Below are positions 1 through 8,669 of a stretch of 64,000 nt of DNA, in pieces. Under the pieces are notes generated by a model. That model ran no database searches, was not told the origin of the DNA, and worked only from the letters and a program-made list of their open reading frames with translations. The stretch is taken from NCBI GenBank assembly GCA_021737145.1, contig JAIPEN010000011.1, positions 62,001 through 126,000 on the forward strand, given 5' to 3'. Position 1 is the stretch's first letter, and the number at the start of each line of letters is the position of its first letter. A program made the position numbers and the translations under genes. The stretch is from Desulfarculaceae bacterium. GTDB lineage: Bacteria; Desulfobacterota; Desulfarculia; Desulfarculales; Desulfarculaceae.

Positions 1-2
1 CC

Positions 3-785
3 ATCATGGTGCTGGTGCAGGCGGTGACCCCCTGGGTGTGGGCCCGCGAGCCCATGGAGATCGACTGCGGCCACACGCTGCGCACCATGGTGGCGGGCAG
101 CGTGCCGGTGGATATCTACCAGAAGTTCGAAGAGCGCTTCTGCCTCAAGATTCAGACCATCTACTCGCTCACCGAATCCACCATGGCGGTGATGGGCCCC
201 CGCGAGGGAACCATGCCCCGCAAGCCCGGCACCATCGGGGTGCCCATGGAGCACCCCGATCCGGCGGTGAACAACCAGGTGCGCATCGTGGACCCCGCGG
301 GCAAGGAGTGCGGCCCCGAGGAGCGCGGCGAGATCACCATCAAGAACCCGGCGGTGATGCTGGAGTATTACCGCGATCCGGAAAAGACCGCCGAGGCCAA
401 GCGGGACGGCTGGATCCACACCGGCGATGTGGGCTACCGCGACGCGGAGGGCTACATCTACTTCGTGGGCCGCCAAAAGGAGGTCATCCGCCGCCGGGGC
501 GAGCTGATCAGCCCCACCCAGATCGAGGCGGTCTTGAACAAGCACGAGCTCATCGAGGAGTCGGCGGTGATCGGGGTGCCCTCGGAGCTGGGCACCGGCG
601 AGGAGGAGGTCAAGGCCTTCATCAAGCTGACCGAAGGCGCCTCCCTGAGCGAGGAGCAGGTGCGCGACTGGTGCGCCGCCGAGCTGGCCGAGTTCAAGAT
701 CCCGGCCTTCATCGAGTTCCGCGATCAGTTCGAAAAGAGCGCCATCGGCCGCATCAAGAAGGAGCTTCTCAAAAAACAGGGATGA
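3..785 (+). CDS. acyl-CoA ligase (AMP-binding), C-terminal part
   Basis: This is the C-terminal part of an ATP-dependent acyl-CoA ligase of the ANL superfamily; the 5' end lies outside the window. The visible 260 or so residues carry a YSLTES variant of the adenylate-binding motif (near residue 53), the hinge region with GWIHTGDVGY and FVGRQKEVIRRRGE (about 136-168) and the small C-terminal domain. The overall look is closest to CaiC-type carboxylate-CoA ligases, but the substrate cannot be read. Odd: the catalytic lysine of the terminal GK motif is an arginine (SAIGRIKKELL). A thiolase starts 33 bp downstream, so the product acyl-CoA probably enters that pathway. Confidence 0.9.
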   Translation: MMVLVQAVTPWVWAREPMEIDCGHTLRTMVAGSVPVDIYQKFEERFCLKIQTIYSLTESTMAVMGPREGTMPRKPGTIGVPMEHPDPAVNNQVRIVDPAGKECGPEERGEITIKNPAVMLEYYRDPEKTAEAKRDGWIHTGDVGYRDAEGYIYFVGRQKEVIRRRGELISPTQIEAVLNKHELIEESAVIGVPSELGTGEEEVKAFIKLTEGASLSEEQVRDWCAAELAEFKIPAFIEFRDQFEKSAIGRIKKELLKKQG

Positions 786-818
786 GCGCCGCCGCGCCAT
801 TCACGGAGGATATGCAGC

Positions 819-1973
819 ATGGGTAGAGTAGCCATCATCGGAGTGGGGCAGTCGGCCTTTGTGCGCGGCTACCCCGGCTCCATCAAGGAACTGGCCTTCG
901 AGGCCTTTCGCGAGGCCATGGACGACGCGGGCCTGCAGCGGGGAGACATCCAGGGCTCGCTGATCTGCTCGGCCCCGGAGTACGACCGCCAGCGATCCCC
1001 GGCCGGGGTCATCGCCGAATACTGCGGCCTGAACCCCCAGCCCACCGCCTATGTGGAGTCGCTGTGCTGCTCCTCCACCACCGGGGTGCGCATGGCCTAC
1101 GGCATGATCACCGGCGGCCTGCACGATTGCATGATGGTGCTGGGCTTCCAGAAGATGAGCGAGATCACCAGCGCCGAGACCCAGGAGCGCATGGGCCGGG
1201 GCGCGGACATCCAGTGGGAAAGCCCCTTCGGCACCATGATGCCCGCCTACTACGCCATGTTCGCCCGGGGCTTTTTGCACCGCTACGGGGCCAGCGAGGA
1301 AGATCTGGCCCGCATCCGGGTGAAGGCGGCCACCTACGGCCAGATCAACGAGAAGGCGGTCTACCGCAAGCCGGTGAGCCTGGAGCAGTGCATGATCGCC
1401 GATCCGGTGGCCGACCCGCTCAAGGTCTTTGACTGCTGCGCCAACGCCGACGGCTCCAGCGCCCTGATATTGGCCAGCGAGGAAAAGGTGCGCGAGCTGG
1501 GCATCGAAAAGCCGGTGTGGCTCATGGGCCTGGGCTCGGCCTCGGCCCCGGTGAACCTGGCCCTGCGCGACGAGTTCAGCGGCTTCGACGTGGCCCGCCA
1601 GGCGGCAAGCCAGGCCTACGGCATGGCCGGGGTGGGCCCCAAGGACATCGACGTGGCCGAGGTGCACGACTGCTTCACCATCGCCGAAATGATGGCTTAT
1701 GAGAACCTGGGCTTCGCCGAGCCCGGCGGCGGCCCGGAGCTTATCCGGGCCAAGGAGACCTACAAGGATGGCTCCATCCCGGTGAACGTGGACGGAGGCC
1801 TATTGTCCAAGGGCCATCCCATCGGGGCCACCGGCGGCAGCCAGGTGCGCACCATCGTCTTGCAGCTCAGGGGCGAGGCCGGGGCGATGCAGGTGAAGGA
1901 CCCGGCCGTGGGCCTGGTGCACAACGTGGGCGGCGTGGGGCTCTACGCCAACGTGCTGGTGATGGGGAGGTGA
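819..1973 (+). CDS. thiolase-family (SCP2-type) acyl-CoA acetyltransferase
   Basis: A 384-residue thiolase-fold protein of the SCP2/lipid-transfer type, expected to cleave or form a carbon-carbon bond on an acyl-CoA in the cytoplasm. The nucleophile region is VESLCCSSTTG with Cys83 as the likely active cysteine (Cys84 adjacent). Downstream are the VHDCFTIAE block, the GGLLSKGHPIGATG histidine motif and HNVGGVG, which replaces the second cysteine of classical thiolases. It starts at an ATG preceded by GGAGG and is followed after 3 bp by an OB-fold/zinc-ribbon gene, the partner such thiolases often need. Annotation as degradative or biosynthetic cannot be decided from sequence. Confidence 0.9.
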   Translation: MGRVAIIGVGQSAFVRGYPGSIKELAFEAFREAMDDAGLQRGDIQGSLICSAPEYDRQRSPAGVIAEYCGLNPQPTAYVESLCCSSTTGVRMAYGMITGGLHDCMMVLGFQKMSEITSAETQERMGRGADIQWESPFGTMMPAYYAMFARGFLHRYGASEEDLARIRVKAATYGQINEKAVYRKPVSLEQCMIADPVADPLKVFDCCANADGSSALILASEEKVRELGIEKPVWLMGLGSASAPVNLALRDEFSGFDVARQAASQAYGMAGVGPKDIDVAEVHDCFTIAEMMAYENLGFAEPGGGPELIRAKETYKDGSIPVNVDGGLLSKGHPIGATGGSQVRTIVLQLRGEAGAMQVKDPAVGLVHNVGGVGLYANVLVMGR

Positions 1974-1976
1974 TGC

Positions 1977-2420
1977 GTGGCTAAGAACAAACCTGAAAAG
2001 GACCTGCGCTTCGAGCGCTTCGGCACCAAGGGCTTCACCGCCACCACCAAGGTCAACGACTTCATCGACCGCCTGGAGGCCGGCCAGGTCTGCGGCACCA
2101 AGTGCCCCGGCTGCGGGCAGCGCTTTTTTCCGCCCCGGGCCGACTGCCCCGACTGCTCCGGCGCCGGGCCCATGGAGTGGTTCCAGGTGGAGGGAGAGGG
2201 CAAGCTGGCCACCTACAGCGTGCTGCGCTACGCGCCCCAGGGCTTTGAGCAGGACCTGCCCTATGCCATCGCCGTGGCCGACTACGGCGACTACAAGCTC
2301 TTCGGCCGCCTGAGCCATTTCGGGCCTGAAATCGAGCCCGGCTGCCCGGTGACCACCCGGGCGGTGAGCCTGCCCGATGGGCGGGTGGCCTATGAGTTCG
2401 TGCCACAGGGCCAACAATAG
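1977..2420 (+). CDS. OB-fold/zinc-ribbon acyl-CoA-associated protein (DUF35 type)
   Basis: A 147-residue protein with an N-terminal rubredoxin-like zinc ribbon (CPGC and CPDC knuckles at about residues 42-60) followed by an OB-fold, the DUF35 architecture. Proteins of this family bind next to SCP2-type thiolases and help hold the acyl-CoA substrate. The start is a GTG three bases after the thiolase stop, with the thiolase's terminal GGGAGG serving as ribosome binding site, which indicates translational coupling. Nothing is missing compared with the family, whose usual length is about 130-150 residues. Confidence 0.88.
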   Translation: MAKNKPEKDLRFERFGTKGFTATTKVNDFIDRLEAGQVCGTKCPGCGQRFFPPRADCPDCSGAGPMEWFQVEGEGKLATYSVLRYAPQGFEQDLPYAIAVADYGDYKLFGRLSHFGPEIEPGCPVTTRAVSLPDGRVAYEFVPQGQQ

Positions 2421-2485
2421 CCTAATATATAGCCTCATCCTTTTTATCGCATAACGGCCGCGGTGGCGCGCCGGGGGAGAGGAAC

Positions 2486-3469
2486 ATGCAGGCGATCTTG
2501 CTTAGGGAGTTCGGCGGACCGGAACAGATGTACCTGGGCGAGGCCCCGGAGCCCGTGCTCAAGGAGCGCGAGGTGCTGGTAAAGGTGAAGGCGGCCGGAG
2601 TGAACCGGGCCGACACCCTGCAACGCAAGGGTCTCTATCCCCCGCCTCCGGGCGAGAGCGAGATCATGGGCCTGGAGGTGGCCGGCGAAGTGGTGGCCCT
2701 GGGGCCGGGCTGCACCCGGAGCCAGGTGGGCGACAAGGTCTTCGGCATCGTCTCCGGCGGGGGCTATGCCGAGCTCTGCGCCATTGACGAGAGCCTGGCC
2801 ATGCCCATCCCCGAGGGTCTGGAGTTCAGCCAGGCCGCGGGCATGGCCGAGGTGTTCCTCACCGCCCACCAGGCCCTGTTCTGGCTGTGCGGGCTGGAGG
2901 CCGGGGAGTGGGCGCTCATCCACGCCGGGGCCTCGGGAGTGGGCACCGCCGCCACCCAGTTGGCCCGGGCCGCCGGGGCCAAGGTGATGGTCACCGCCGG
3001 CTCGGAGGCCAAGCTGGCCGCCTGCCAGGCGCTGGGAGCCCGGGTGGGCATCAACTACAAGCAACAGGACTTCGTGGCCGCGGCCAAAAAGGCCACCAAC
3101 GATGCGGGGCCGGCGGTGATCATCGACTTCATCGGCGGGGATTACTTCCAGCGCAACCTGGAGACCCTGGCCCTGGACGGGCGCATGGTCATGCTGGCCA
3201 CCATCGGCGGAGGCGAGGCCGAAAAGGTGAACCTGCGCCTGATCCTGGGCAAGCGGCTAAAGGTGATGGGCTCCACCCTGCGCTCGCGCACCCTGGCCTA
3301 CCGGGCCGAGCTGACCGCCGACCTCTCCCAGCGCTGGCTGCCCCTGTTCACCCAGGGTAAGCTTCGGCCGGTCATCGACAGCGTGATACCCTGGGACCAG
3401 GCGGCCTCGGCCCACGAGCGCATGGAGGCCAACCTCAACACCGGCAAGATCATCCTGGCGGTGGACTGA
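2486..3469 (+). CDS. zinc-independent quinone oxidoreductase (MDR family)
   Basis: A 327-residue medium-chain reductase/dehydrogenase of the quinone oxidoreductase (QOR/PIG3-like) branch. The N-terminal GroES-like half has FGGPEQM and AAGVNRADTLQRKG, the signature of this branch. The Rossmann half has HAGASGVGTAATQLA (about residue 150), which binds NADPH. No structural or catalytic zinc cysteines are present, so it should reduce quinones or enoyl substrates with NADPH. It starts 65 bp after the previous gene behind GGGAGAGG, so it may belong to the same transcription unit as the acyl-CoA genes. Confidence 0.9.
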   Translation: MQAILLREFGGPEQMYLGEAPEPVLKEREVLVKVKAAGVNRADTLQRKGLYPPPPGESEIMGLEVAGEVVALGPGCTRSQVGDKVFGIVSGGGYAELCAIDESLAMPIPEGLEFSQAAGMAEVFLTAHQALFWLCGLEAGEWALIHAGASGVGTAATQLARAAGAKVMVTAGSEAKLAACQALGARVGINYKQQDFVAAAKKATNDAGPAVIIDFIGGDYFQRNLETLALDGRMVMLATIGGGEAEKVNLRLILGKRLKVMGSTLRSRTLAYRAELTADLSQRWLPLFTQGKLRPVIDSVIPWDQAASAHERMEANLNTGKIILAVD

Positions 3470-3568
3470 GCCGGGCCGGGCCGGAAGACATCCCATCCGC
3501 CCCCAGACAGTTTCGAGGGCAGGCCGGCGAAGCGGCCGGCGGCCTCCCGCACAGAAAGGAGCCAAGGT

Positions 3569-3874
3569 ATGAGCAAAGTGCATCTGACCGCCAGGTTCGT
3601 GGCCAAGCAGGGCCAGGCCGACCAGTTGGAAAAGGAGTTTTTGGCCGTGGTGCCCACGGTGCGCCAGGAGCAGGGATGCCTGCGCTATGATCTGCACCGG
3701 GAAAGCAAAGAGGGCAACGAGTTCCTTTTCTACGAGATATGGGAAAGCCCCGAGGCGCTCAAGGCCCATGCGCAGTCCGCCCACATGCAGGCCCTGCACG
3801 AGAGCGCTCAGGATCTGGTGGGCGGCCCCGCCCAGCTCACCTTCTGGAACGCCTTGGACCGGGTGGACGGCTGA
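3569..3874 (+). CDS. antibiotic biosynthesis monooxygenase (ABM) domain protein
   Basis: A 101-residue single-domain protein with the ABM ferredoxin-like fold: a first strand (VHLTARFVAKQG), an EFLAVVPTVRQEQGCLRYDLH block and the FYEIWESPEALKAHAQSAHMQAL stretch read in pieces. Such proteins act as small cofactor-free or haem-related oxygenases, or simply bind quinones, so the reaction is not predictable. It sits 100 bp after the quinone reductase gene with a good AAAGGAG site, and the two may handle the same quinone-like compound. Confidence 0.82.
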   Translation: MSKVHLTARFVAKQGQADQLEKEFLAVVPTVRQEQGCLRYDLHRESKEGNEFLFYEIWESPEALKAHAQSAHMQALHESAQDLVGGPAQLTFWNALDRVDG

Positions 3875-3950
3875 TCGATAGGGCCGGTCCCCGCTTCAGC
3901 CCGGCGCGGGAGCCGGTTTCCCGCCTTTCCCGGTGGATTAGGAGAGACCC

Positions 3951-5111
3951 ATGGAGCTTTCCCCGGACACCCGCGACTGGCTGAGCCAGGTGCGGCGCGA
4001 GCTGCACCAGGACCCCGAGCTGTCCCTCAAGGAGGAGCGCACCACCGGGCGCATCCTGGACCTGCTCTACGAGATGGGGGTGGAGGCCCACGGCCTGGAG
4101 GGCATGACCGGCGCGGTGGGCCTGATCCCGGGCAATGCCGAGGGCCCCTGCCTGGCCATCCGGGCGGACATCGACGCCCTGCCCATCAGTGAGCAGGGCG
4201 AGGCACCCTACAAGTCGCAAAACCCCGGGGTGATGCACGCCTGCGGCCACGACGCCCACACCGCCATCCTGTTGGGCGTGGCCCGCGAGGTGGTGTCCTC
4301 GGGCCTGGCGGCCAAGATGAAGGGCAGCCTCAAGCTGTTGTTCCAGCCGGCCGAGGAGATAGGCCAGGGGGCCCGCATGATGGTGGAGCGCGGGGTGATG
4401 GACCAGCCCAAGGTGGACCGGGTGCTGGCCGCCCACGTGGCCCCCAAGCGACCGGCCGGACAGGTGGGCTTCACCGTGGGCCAGAGCCACGCCTCCAACG
4501 ACATCTTTTCCCTGCGCATCTCCGGCAAGGGCGCCCACGGGGCCCGGCCCCAGGAGGGGGTGGACCCCATCGTGGCCTCGGCCAACCTGGTGGCCGCCCT
4601 GCAATCAGTGGTGGCCCGCAACCTCAACCCCCTGGAGGCGGGGGTGATCACCGTGGGCCGCCTGGCCGCCGGTTCGGCCAGCAACGTCATCCCGGACCAT
4701 GCCGAGCTGGAGGGCTGCATCCGGGCCATGAACCGCCCGGCCCAGGAGCTGTTGCAGCGCCGCCTGCGCGAGCTGGTGGAGGGCAACGCGGCGGCCTTCG
4801 GGGTGACCAGCGAGCTGGATATCAGAGAGGTCTTCCCGGCCTGCCACAACGACCCCGAGGTGGCCGCCTTCATGCAAGCCGCGGCCGAGGCGGTGGTGGG
4901 GCCGGAAAACGTGTACCAGGCCTCGCCGGTCACCGGCTCCGAGGACTTCGCCTTTTTCAGCGCGGCCGCGCCCGGGGCCATGATCCGCCTGGGCTGCTCC
5001 CCGGCCGGGGACGACACCCCCCTGCACGCCAGCAGCTTCGACCTGGACGAGAAGGTTCTGGCCGTGGGGGTGGCGGTGTTCGTGCAGGCAGTGGCCTCTT
5101 ATTTGGGCTGA
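3951..5111 (+). CDS. M20-family metal-dependent amidohydrolase
   Basis: A 386-residue M20D-type amidohydrolase of the hippurate hydrolase / N-acyl-amino-acid hydrolase group. The metal-binding HACGHDAHTAILLG motif lies near residue 93 and the catalytic glutamates are in QPAEEIGQGARMM (about 135). The lid domain carries GKGAHGARPQEGVDP, and SPVTGSEDFAFF lies near the C-terminus. It should hydrolyse an amide bond of a small N-acyl or N-carbamoyl compound in the cytoplasm. The start ATG follows GGAGAG. No partner gene identifies the substrate. Confidence 0.9.
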   Translation: MELSPDTRDWLSQVRRELHQDPELSLKEERTTGRILDLLYEMGVEAHGLEGMTGAVGLIPGNAEGPCLAIRADIDALPISEQGEAPYKSQNPGVMHACGHDAHTAILLGVAREVVSSGLAAKMKGSLKLLFQPAEEIGQGARMMVERGVMDQPKVDRVLAAHVAPKRPAGQVGFTVGQSHASNDIFSLRISGKGAHGARPQEGVDPIVASANLVAALQSVVARNLNPLEAGVITVGRLAAGSASNVIPDHAELEGCIRAMNRPAQELLQRRLRELVEGNAAAFGVTSELDIREVFPACHNDPEVAAFMQAAAEAVVGPENVYQASPVTGSEDFAFFSAAAPGAMIRLGCSPAGDDTPLHASSFDLDEKVLAVGVAVFVQAVASYLG

Positions 5112-5171
5112 GCGGCCCTTGCTTGGCACGTGCCCGGCCTTCACAATGGAACTAGCGACCAGGGGAGAGGC

Positions 5172-5354
5172 ATGAGCGACAACCGGCGGCAAGAACTGGA
5201 ACAAAAGCTGGCCTCGGCCCGCGAGGAGCTGGCCCAGGCCCAGGCGGCCATGCCCGCCCATTCGGTGCGGCCCTGGCAGTTCGAGCGTCTGGAGGCCGCC
5301 GAGGAGGCGGTGGCCTCGGCCCAGGCCGAGCTGGAGCAGCTGGACCAGTCCTAG
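5172..5354 (+). CDS. small coiled-coil protein, unknown function
   Basis: A 60-residue, very acidic and Ala/Glu/Gln-rich protein predicted to be one long helix or helical hairpin (EQKLASAREELAQAQAAM, a short PAHSVRPWQFER turn, then a second helix). I placed the start at the ATG preceded by GGGAGAGG; a longer reading from position 5130 lacks such a site. No domain is recognised. It lies 60 bp after the amidohydrolase and may be the last gene of that unit. Confidence 0.6.
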   Translation: MSDNRRQELEQKLASAREELAQAQAAMPAHSVRPWQFERLEAAEEAVASAQAELEQLDQS

Positions 5355-5561
5355 CGAAAAAGGATTACTCGCCCGCGCCGACGGGTGGGTAAAAATTATC
5401 CGCCCGCCGGCCCGCCCCTTGCGCTCCCCGCGCCGGACCACCGAGTTTATCTTCTCGCAATAACAACGATAATCAGCTTTAGTCTCTCTCCGGCGCCGCC
5501 TGGCACGGCTGGTGCAAAAACTGTGGGCCACGGTTTGTATTCTTGCCCCCCGGAGAGCCCC

Positions 5562-7010
5562 ATGGACTTGACCCGACGACGCTTCTTGCAGACTTCGCTG
5601 ACCGCCCTGGCCGGGGCCTCGGCCGGTCTGTGGCCCCTGGCGTCGCGGGCCTCGGAAGTGGTGGATTTTTCCCTGACTGCCCGGGAAAGCCTGGTCAACC
5701 TGGGGCAGGGGCCGGAGTTCAAGGCCTACAGTTTTAACGGCCAGTCACCGGGACCGGTCCTACGGGTGCGGGAGGGGCAAAGCCTTCGGGTGTCCCTAAA
5801 AAACAGCCTACCTCACCCCACGACTATCCATTGGCACGGCCTCCCCGTGCCCAATCCCATGGACGGGGTTCCCGGTTTGACCCAGGCCGCAGTGCCGCCG
5901 GGCGGGCGATTCACCTACCAATTTACCGCCCGTCCGGCGGGCACTTACTTCTATCACTCCCACTTCGGCTACCAGCTGGACCAGGGGCTCTACGGCGCCC
6001 TGATCGTGGACCCGGCCCGCCCCCAGGGCGGCTGGGACCGGGAAGAGGTGCTGCTGCTCTCCGACTGGGTCATGGCCGACGGAGCGGGCCCGGCCTCGCC
6101 CCGGCGCCGCCCGTCCGGCGGCATGATGGGCGGCAGGATGGGCCGGGGCGGGATGGGCCGCGCCAGGGCGGGACAACCCCCGGGCGAGCCCTATTACTCC
6201 GGCTACGCGGTAAACGGCCGGGTCTATCCGGCCGGCGAGCCCATCCAGGTTAAACGCGGCGACCGGGTGCGCCTGAGGCTCATCAACGCCTCCTCGGCCA
6301 CCAGCTATGACCTGGCCCTGGCCGGGCACCGGCTAACGGTGATCGCCCTGGACGGCCAGCCGGTGAGCCCCCGCGCCTTTGACGTGGTGCGCCTGTCCAT
6401 GGGCGAGCGGGCCGACGTGGAGTTCGTGGCCAACAACCCCGGCTCCTGGCTGCTGGCGGCCCACGACACCGGCCGGGGCGAAAGCGGCCTGGCCGTGCCG
6501 GTGGTCTACGCGCACGGCGCCAACCGCGCCCCCCGGGCCCCGGCCTGGCGGCGGGACATGCGCCTGGCCACCTACTGGGACCTGGCTGCGGCCGAACCGG
6601 TGGCCCATCCCCCGGGCGAGCCGGGGCGCTGGTACCGCCAGGTATTGAGCGGGGGCATGCACTCGGGCTGGTGGAGCATCAATGGCCGGGTGCACCCGGA
6701 CAGCGAACGCCTGCGGGTGGAGCCGGGCGACAAGGTGCGCCTGAGCTACTTCAACCGCTCCATGATGCCCCACCCCATGCATCTGCACGGGCACTTTTTC
6801 AGGATCGTGAACCCCCGGCTGGAGCCGGAGCGCTGGCTGGTCAAGGACACCGCCCTGGTGGAGCCCATGCGGCGGCTGGACGTGGAGTTCGTGGCCGACA
6901 ACCCCGGCCAGTGGTTCCATCACTGTCACAACCTCTATCACATGGAGGCGGGCATGGCTAACCTGGTGGCCTACGGCCCGGCCGCGCCCCCTTCGGGAGA
7001 AAAAGCATGA
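5562..7010 (+). CDS. Tat-exported multicopper oxidase
   Basis: A 482-residue periplasmic three-domain multicopper oxidase resembling CopA/SufI/CueO proteins. The N-terminus has a twin-arginine signal (LTRRRFLQ) and an AxA-like cleavage region, which fixes the start at the ATG at 5562 rather than further upstream. Copper ligands are visible as TIHWHGL, FYHSHFGYQ, HPMHLHGHFF and the type-1 site HCHNLYHMEAGM with an axial methionine. A Met/Gly/Arg-rich insert (about residues 180-200) resembles the copper-binding loops of CueO-type cuprous oxidases. Likely role: copper or other metal oxidation in the periplasm. It overlaps the next gene by 4 bp. Confidence 0.93.
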   Translation: MDLTRRRFLQTSLTALAGASAGLWPLASRASEVVDFSLTARESLVNLGQGPEFKAYSFNGQSPGPVLRVREGQSLRVSLKNSLPHPTTIHWHGLPVPNPMDGVPGLTQAAVPPGGRFTYQFTARPAGTYFYHSHFGYQLDQGLYGALIVDPARPQGGWDREEVLLLSDWVMADGAGPASPRRRPSGGMMGGRMGRGGMGRARAGQPPGEPYYSGYAVNGRVYPAGEPIQVKRGDRVRLRLINASSATSYDLALAGHRLTVIALDGQPVSPRAFDVVRLSMGERADVEFVANNPGSWLLAAHDTGRGESGLAVPVVYAHGANRAPRAPAWRRDMRLATYWDLAAAEPVAHPPGEPGRWYRQVLSGGMHSGWWSINGRVHPDSERLRVEPGDKVRLSYFNRSMMPHPMHLHGHFFRIVNPRLEPERWLVKDTALVEPMRRLDVEFVADNPGQWFHHCHNLYHMEAGMANLVAYGPAAPPSGEKA

Positions 7011-7321
7011 ACTTTATCGCCAGCGGCCTGGGATCCCTCGTTGCCCCGGCGGCCCAGTACGGGCCGGGCGGCGGCTGGGGCGGGCACATGATGTACGGCA
7101 TGGGCTGGCTGGGAGGCCCCTTCATGATCATCATCTGGATTCTGCTCATCGTGGCCGGGGTGGGCCTGGTCAAGTGGCTGTTCGCCTCCAGCAAGAAAGA
7201 GGCCGGTCCCGGCCTGGGCCAATCGCCGGACCGCGCCCTGGCCATCCTCCGGGAGCGCTACGCCAAGGGCGAGATAAGCCAGGAGGAGTTCGCGGCCATG
7301 AGGCAACAACTGGAGTCCTGA
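7007..7321 (+). CDS. SHOCT-domain membrane protein
   Basis: A 104-residue protein with one strong transmembrane helix (FMIIIWILLIVAGVGLVKWLF, about residues 40-60, given here as its range) and a C-terminal SHOCT motif (ALAILRERYAKGEISQEEF). The Gly/Trp/Met-rich segment before the helix (GPGGGWGGHMMYGMGW) is typical of small membrane proteins found with copper genes. Its ATG overlaps the oxidase stop as ATGA, so the two are translationally coupled. SHOCT motifs mediate oligomerisation or membrane association; no enzymatic role is expected. Confidence 0.85.
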   Translation: MNFIASGLGSLVAPAAQYGPGGGWGGHMMYGMGWLGGPFMIIIWILLIVAGVGLVKWLFASSKKEAGPGLGQSPDRALAILRERYAKGEISQEEFAAMRQQLES

Positions 7322-7344
7322 CCCGGGCCCTGCGGCGGAGCCCC

Positions 7345-7452
7345 GTGCTCCTGGCCGCCGACCGCTCCCTGGCCCTGCTGCGCGAGCGTTACGCCCGGGG
7401 CGACATAAGCCGGGAGCAATATCTGGCCATCAAGCGGGAGCTGTCCAGCTGA
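7345..7452 (+). CDS. possible second, stand-alone SHOCT peptide
   Basis: A 35-residue reading frame from a GTG preceded by GGCGGAG that is almost entirely one SHOCT motif (SLALLRERYARGDISREQY). It closely matches the end of the preceding gene but lies in another reading frame, 24 bp after that gene's stop. It is either a tiny real gene or the second half of a tandem SHOCT protein split off by a frameshift. The preserved amino-acid sequence argues that the frame is, or recently was, translated. Confidence 0.45.
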   Translation: MLLAADRSLALLRERYARGDISREQYLAIKRELSS

Positions 7453-7562
7453 GGCCGTCCGGCGGCATGGAGGGGTTATAAGCCCCGTGAATTCAGAATT
7501 GCCCTATATTGCCCGGCCTGCCGCAATTTGCGCGCTGGCCTAGGGTGGCCAAGCAAGGCATA

Positions 7563-8598
7563 ATGAGGGCCATGAGATCTCAGGCCCGTTACACCCGATT
7601 CCGCTTGCCGGTGGTGGTGACCATGCTCATGGTTATCACCTACCTACATCTGCGCCTGGGGCCCGAACAGGCGGTGGCCCACGTTTATCTGCAGGACTTC
7701 TACTTCCTGCCCATCCTCCTGGCCGGCTTCTGGTGGGGGCCCTGGTGGGGCCTGATCATTGCGGCGGTGGCCAGCGGCCTATATTTACCCTTCATCCTGC
7801 TGGTGCACCAGCTCAGCCCGCCACTGATCACCGCGGGCATCACCCAGATGCTCTTGTTCGCGGTGGTGGGGCTGGTGGTGGGCTGGCTGCGCCGCCGGGA
7901 GAAAAGCTTTTTGAGCGCGGCCCAAAAGGCGGAGAACCTGGCCGCCGTGGGCCGGGCGGTGGCCAGCGTGGCCCATGACATGAAGACTCCGCTCATGGCC
8001 ATCGGCGGCTTCTCGGCCCAGGTGCGGCGCAAGCTGCCCCCGGAGAGCAGCGAGGCCCACAAGCTGGACGTGGTGGTGGAGCAGACCGCCCGTTTGGAGT
8101 CCATGGTCAAGGAGATGCTGGACTTCTCGCGGCCCCTGGAGCTGCACAGCCGGGAGGTGGATCTGGCGCCCCTGGTGGCCGCCACCCTGGAGGTGGCCGC
8201 GCCCCTGGCCAGCGAGAACCGGGTGCGCCTGACCAGCGATCTGCCGCCCGACCTGCCCCTGGTGGAGGCCGACGCCGACCGTTTGCAGCAGGCCCTGATC
8301 AACCTGGTGGGCAACGCGGCCCAGGCCTCGCCCCAGGAGGGCGAGGTGCGCCTGAGTGCCCGGTGCGAGGAAGGCGCGGTGGTGCTTACCGTGACCGACC
8401 AGGGCTCCGGGGTGCCCCCCGGCCGAGCGCGAGGCCATCCTGACCCTCTTCTACACCACCAAAAAGGGCGGCACCGGCCTGGGCCTGCCCGTGGTCTGCA
8501 AGATAGCCGAGGCCCACGGTGGCAACCTGGAGGTGGGCGACAACGCCCCCTCGGGCGCGGCCTTCATCCTGCGCCTGCCGCTAACGCCCGCGGCGTAA
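7563..8598 (+). pseudogene. sensor histidine kinase with a frameshift in the ATPase domain
   Basis: A membrane histidine kinase: three or four transmembrane helices (first ~110 residues), an H-box VASVAHDMKTPLMAIGG, a HisKA dimer region and the N and G1 boxes (NLVGNAAQAS; DQGSGVP). After the G1 box the frame breaks inside a run of six C at 8415-8420. The correct sequence (AEREAILTLFYTTKKGGTG, then GLPVV) continues in the next frame to a TAA at 8596. Removing one C restores a normal kinase, so this is either a sequencing error, phase variation or an inactivating mutation. No cognate regulator is adjacent. It may sense a condition linked to the copper oxidase genes upstream. Confidence 0.82.
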
Positions 8599-8647
8599 AC
8601 CGCGTCCGAATCCCTGGAAAATAGGTCCTTTGGTTGCCGGGGTTGTT

Positions 8648-8668
8648 GCCGGTGGCTGGCGCAGCCGG
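8648..8668 (+). repeat. fragment of the dispersed palindromic repeat
   Basis: Twenty-one bases match the right end of the ~122-bp repeat found complete at 14719-14840 (GCCGGTGGCTGGCGC followed by GGCCGG in that copy, here with one change). Only this end is present, directly beside the 3' end of the HD-GYP gene, so it may also act as a transcript end structure. Confidence 0.55.
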
Positions 8669-8669
8669 A

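Noticed and set aside
5385..5561. Earlier start for the multicopper oxidase
   Set aside because: The Tat signal beginning MDLTRRRFLQ gives the natural N-terminus; the upstream part has no ribosome site and would bury the signal.
7319..7321. UGA of the SHOCT gene as a selenocysteine codon
   Set aside because: The second SHOCT motif lies in a different frame, so reading through this UGA would not produce it, and no hairpin follows at 11 nt.
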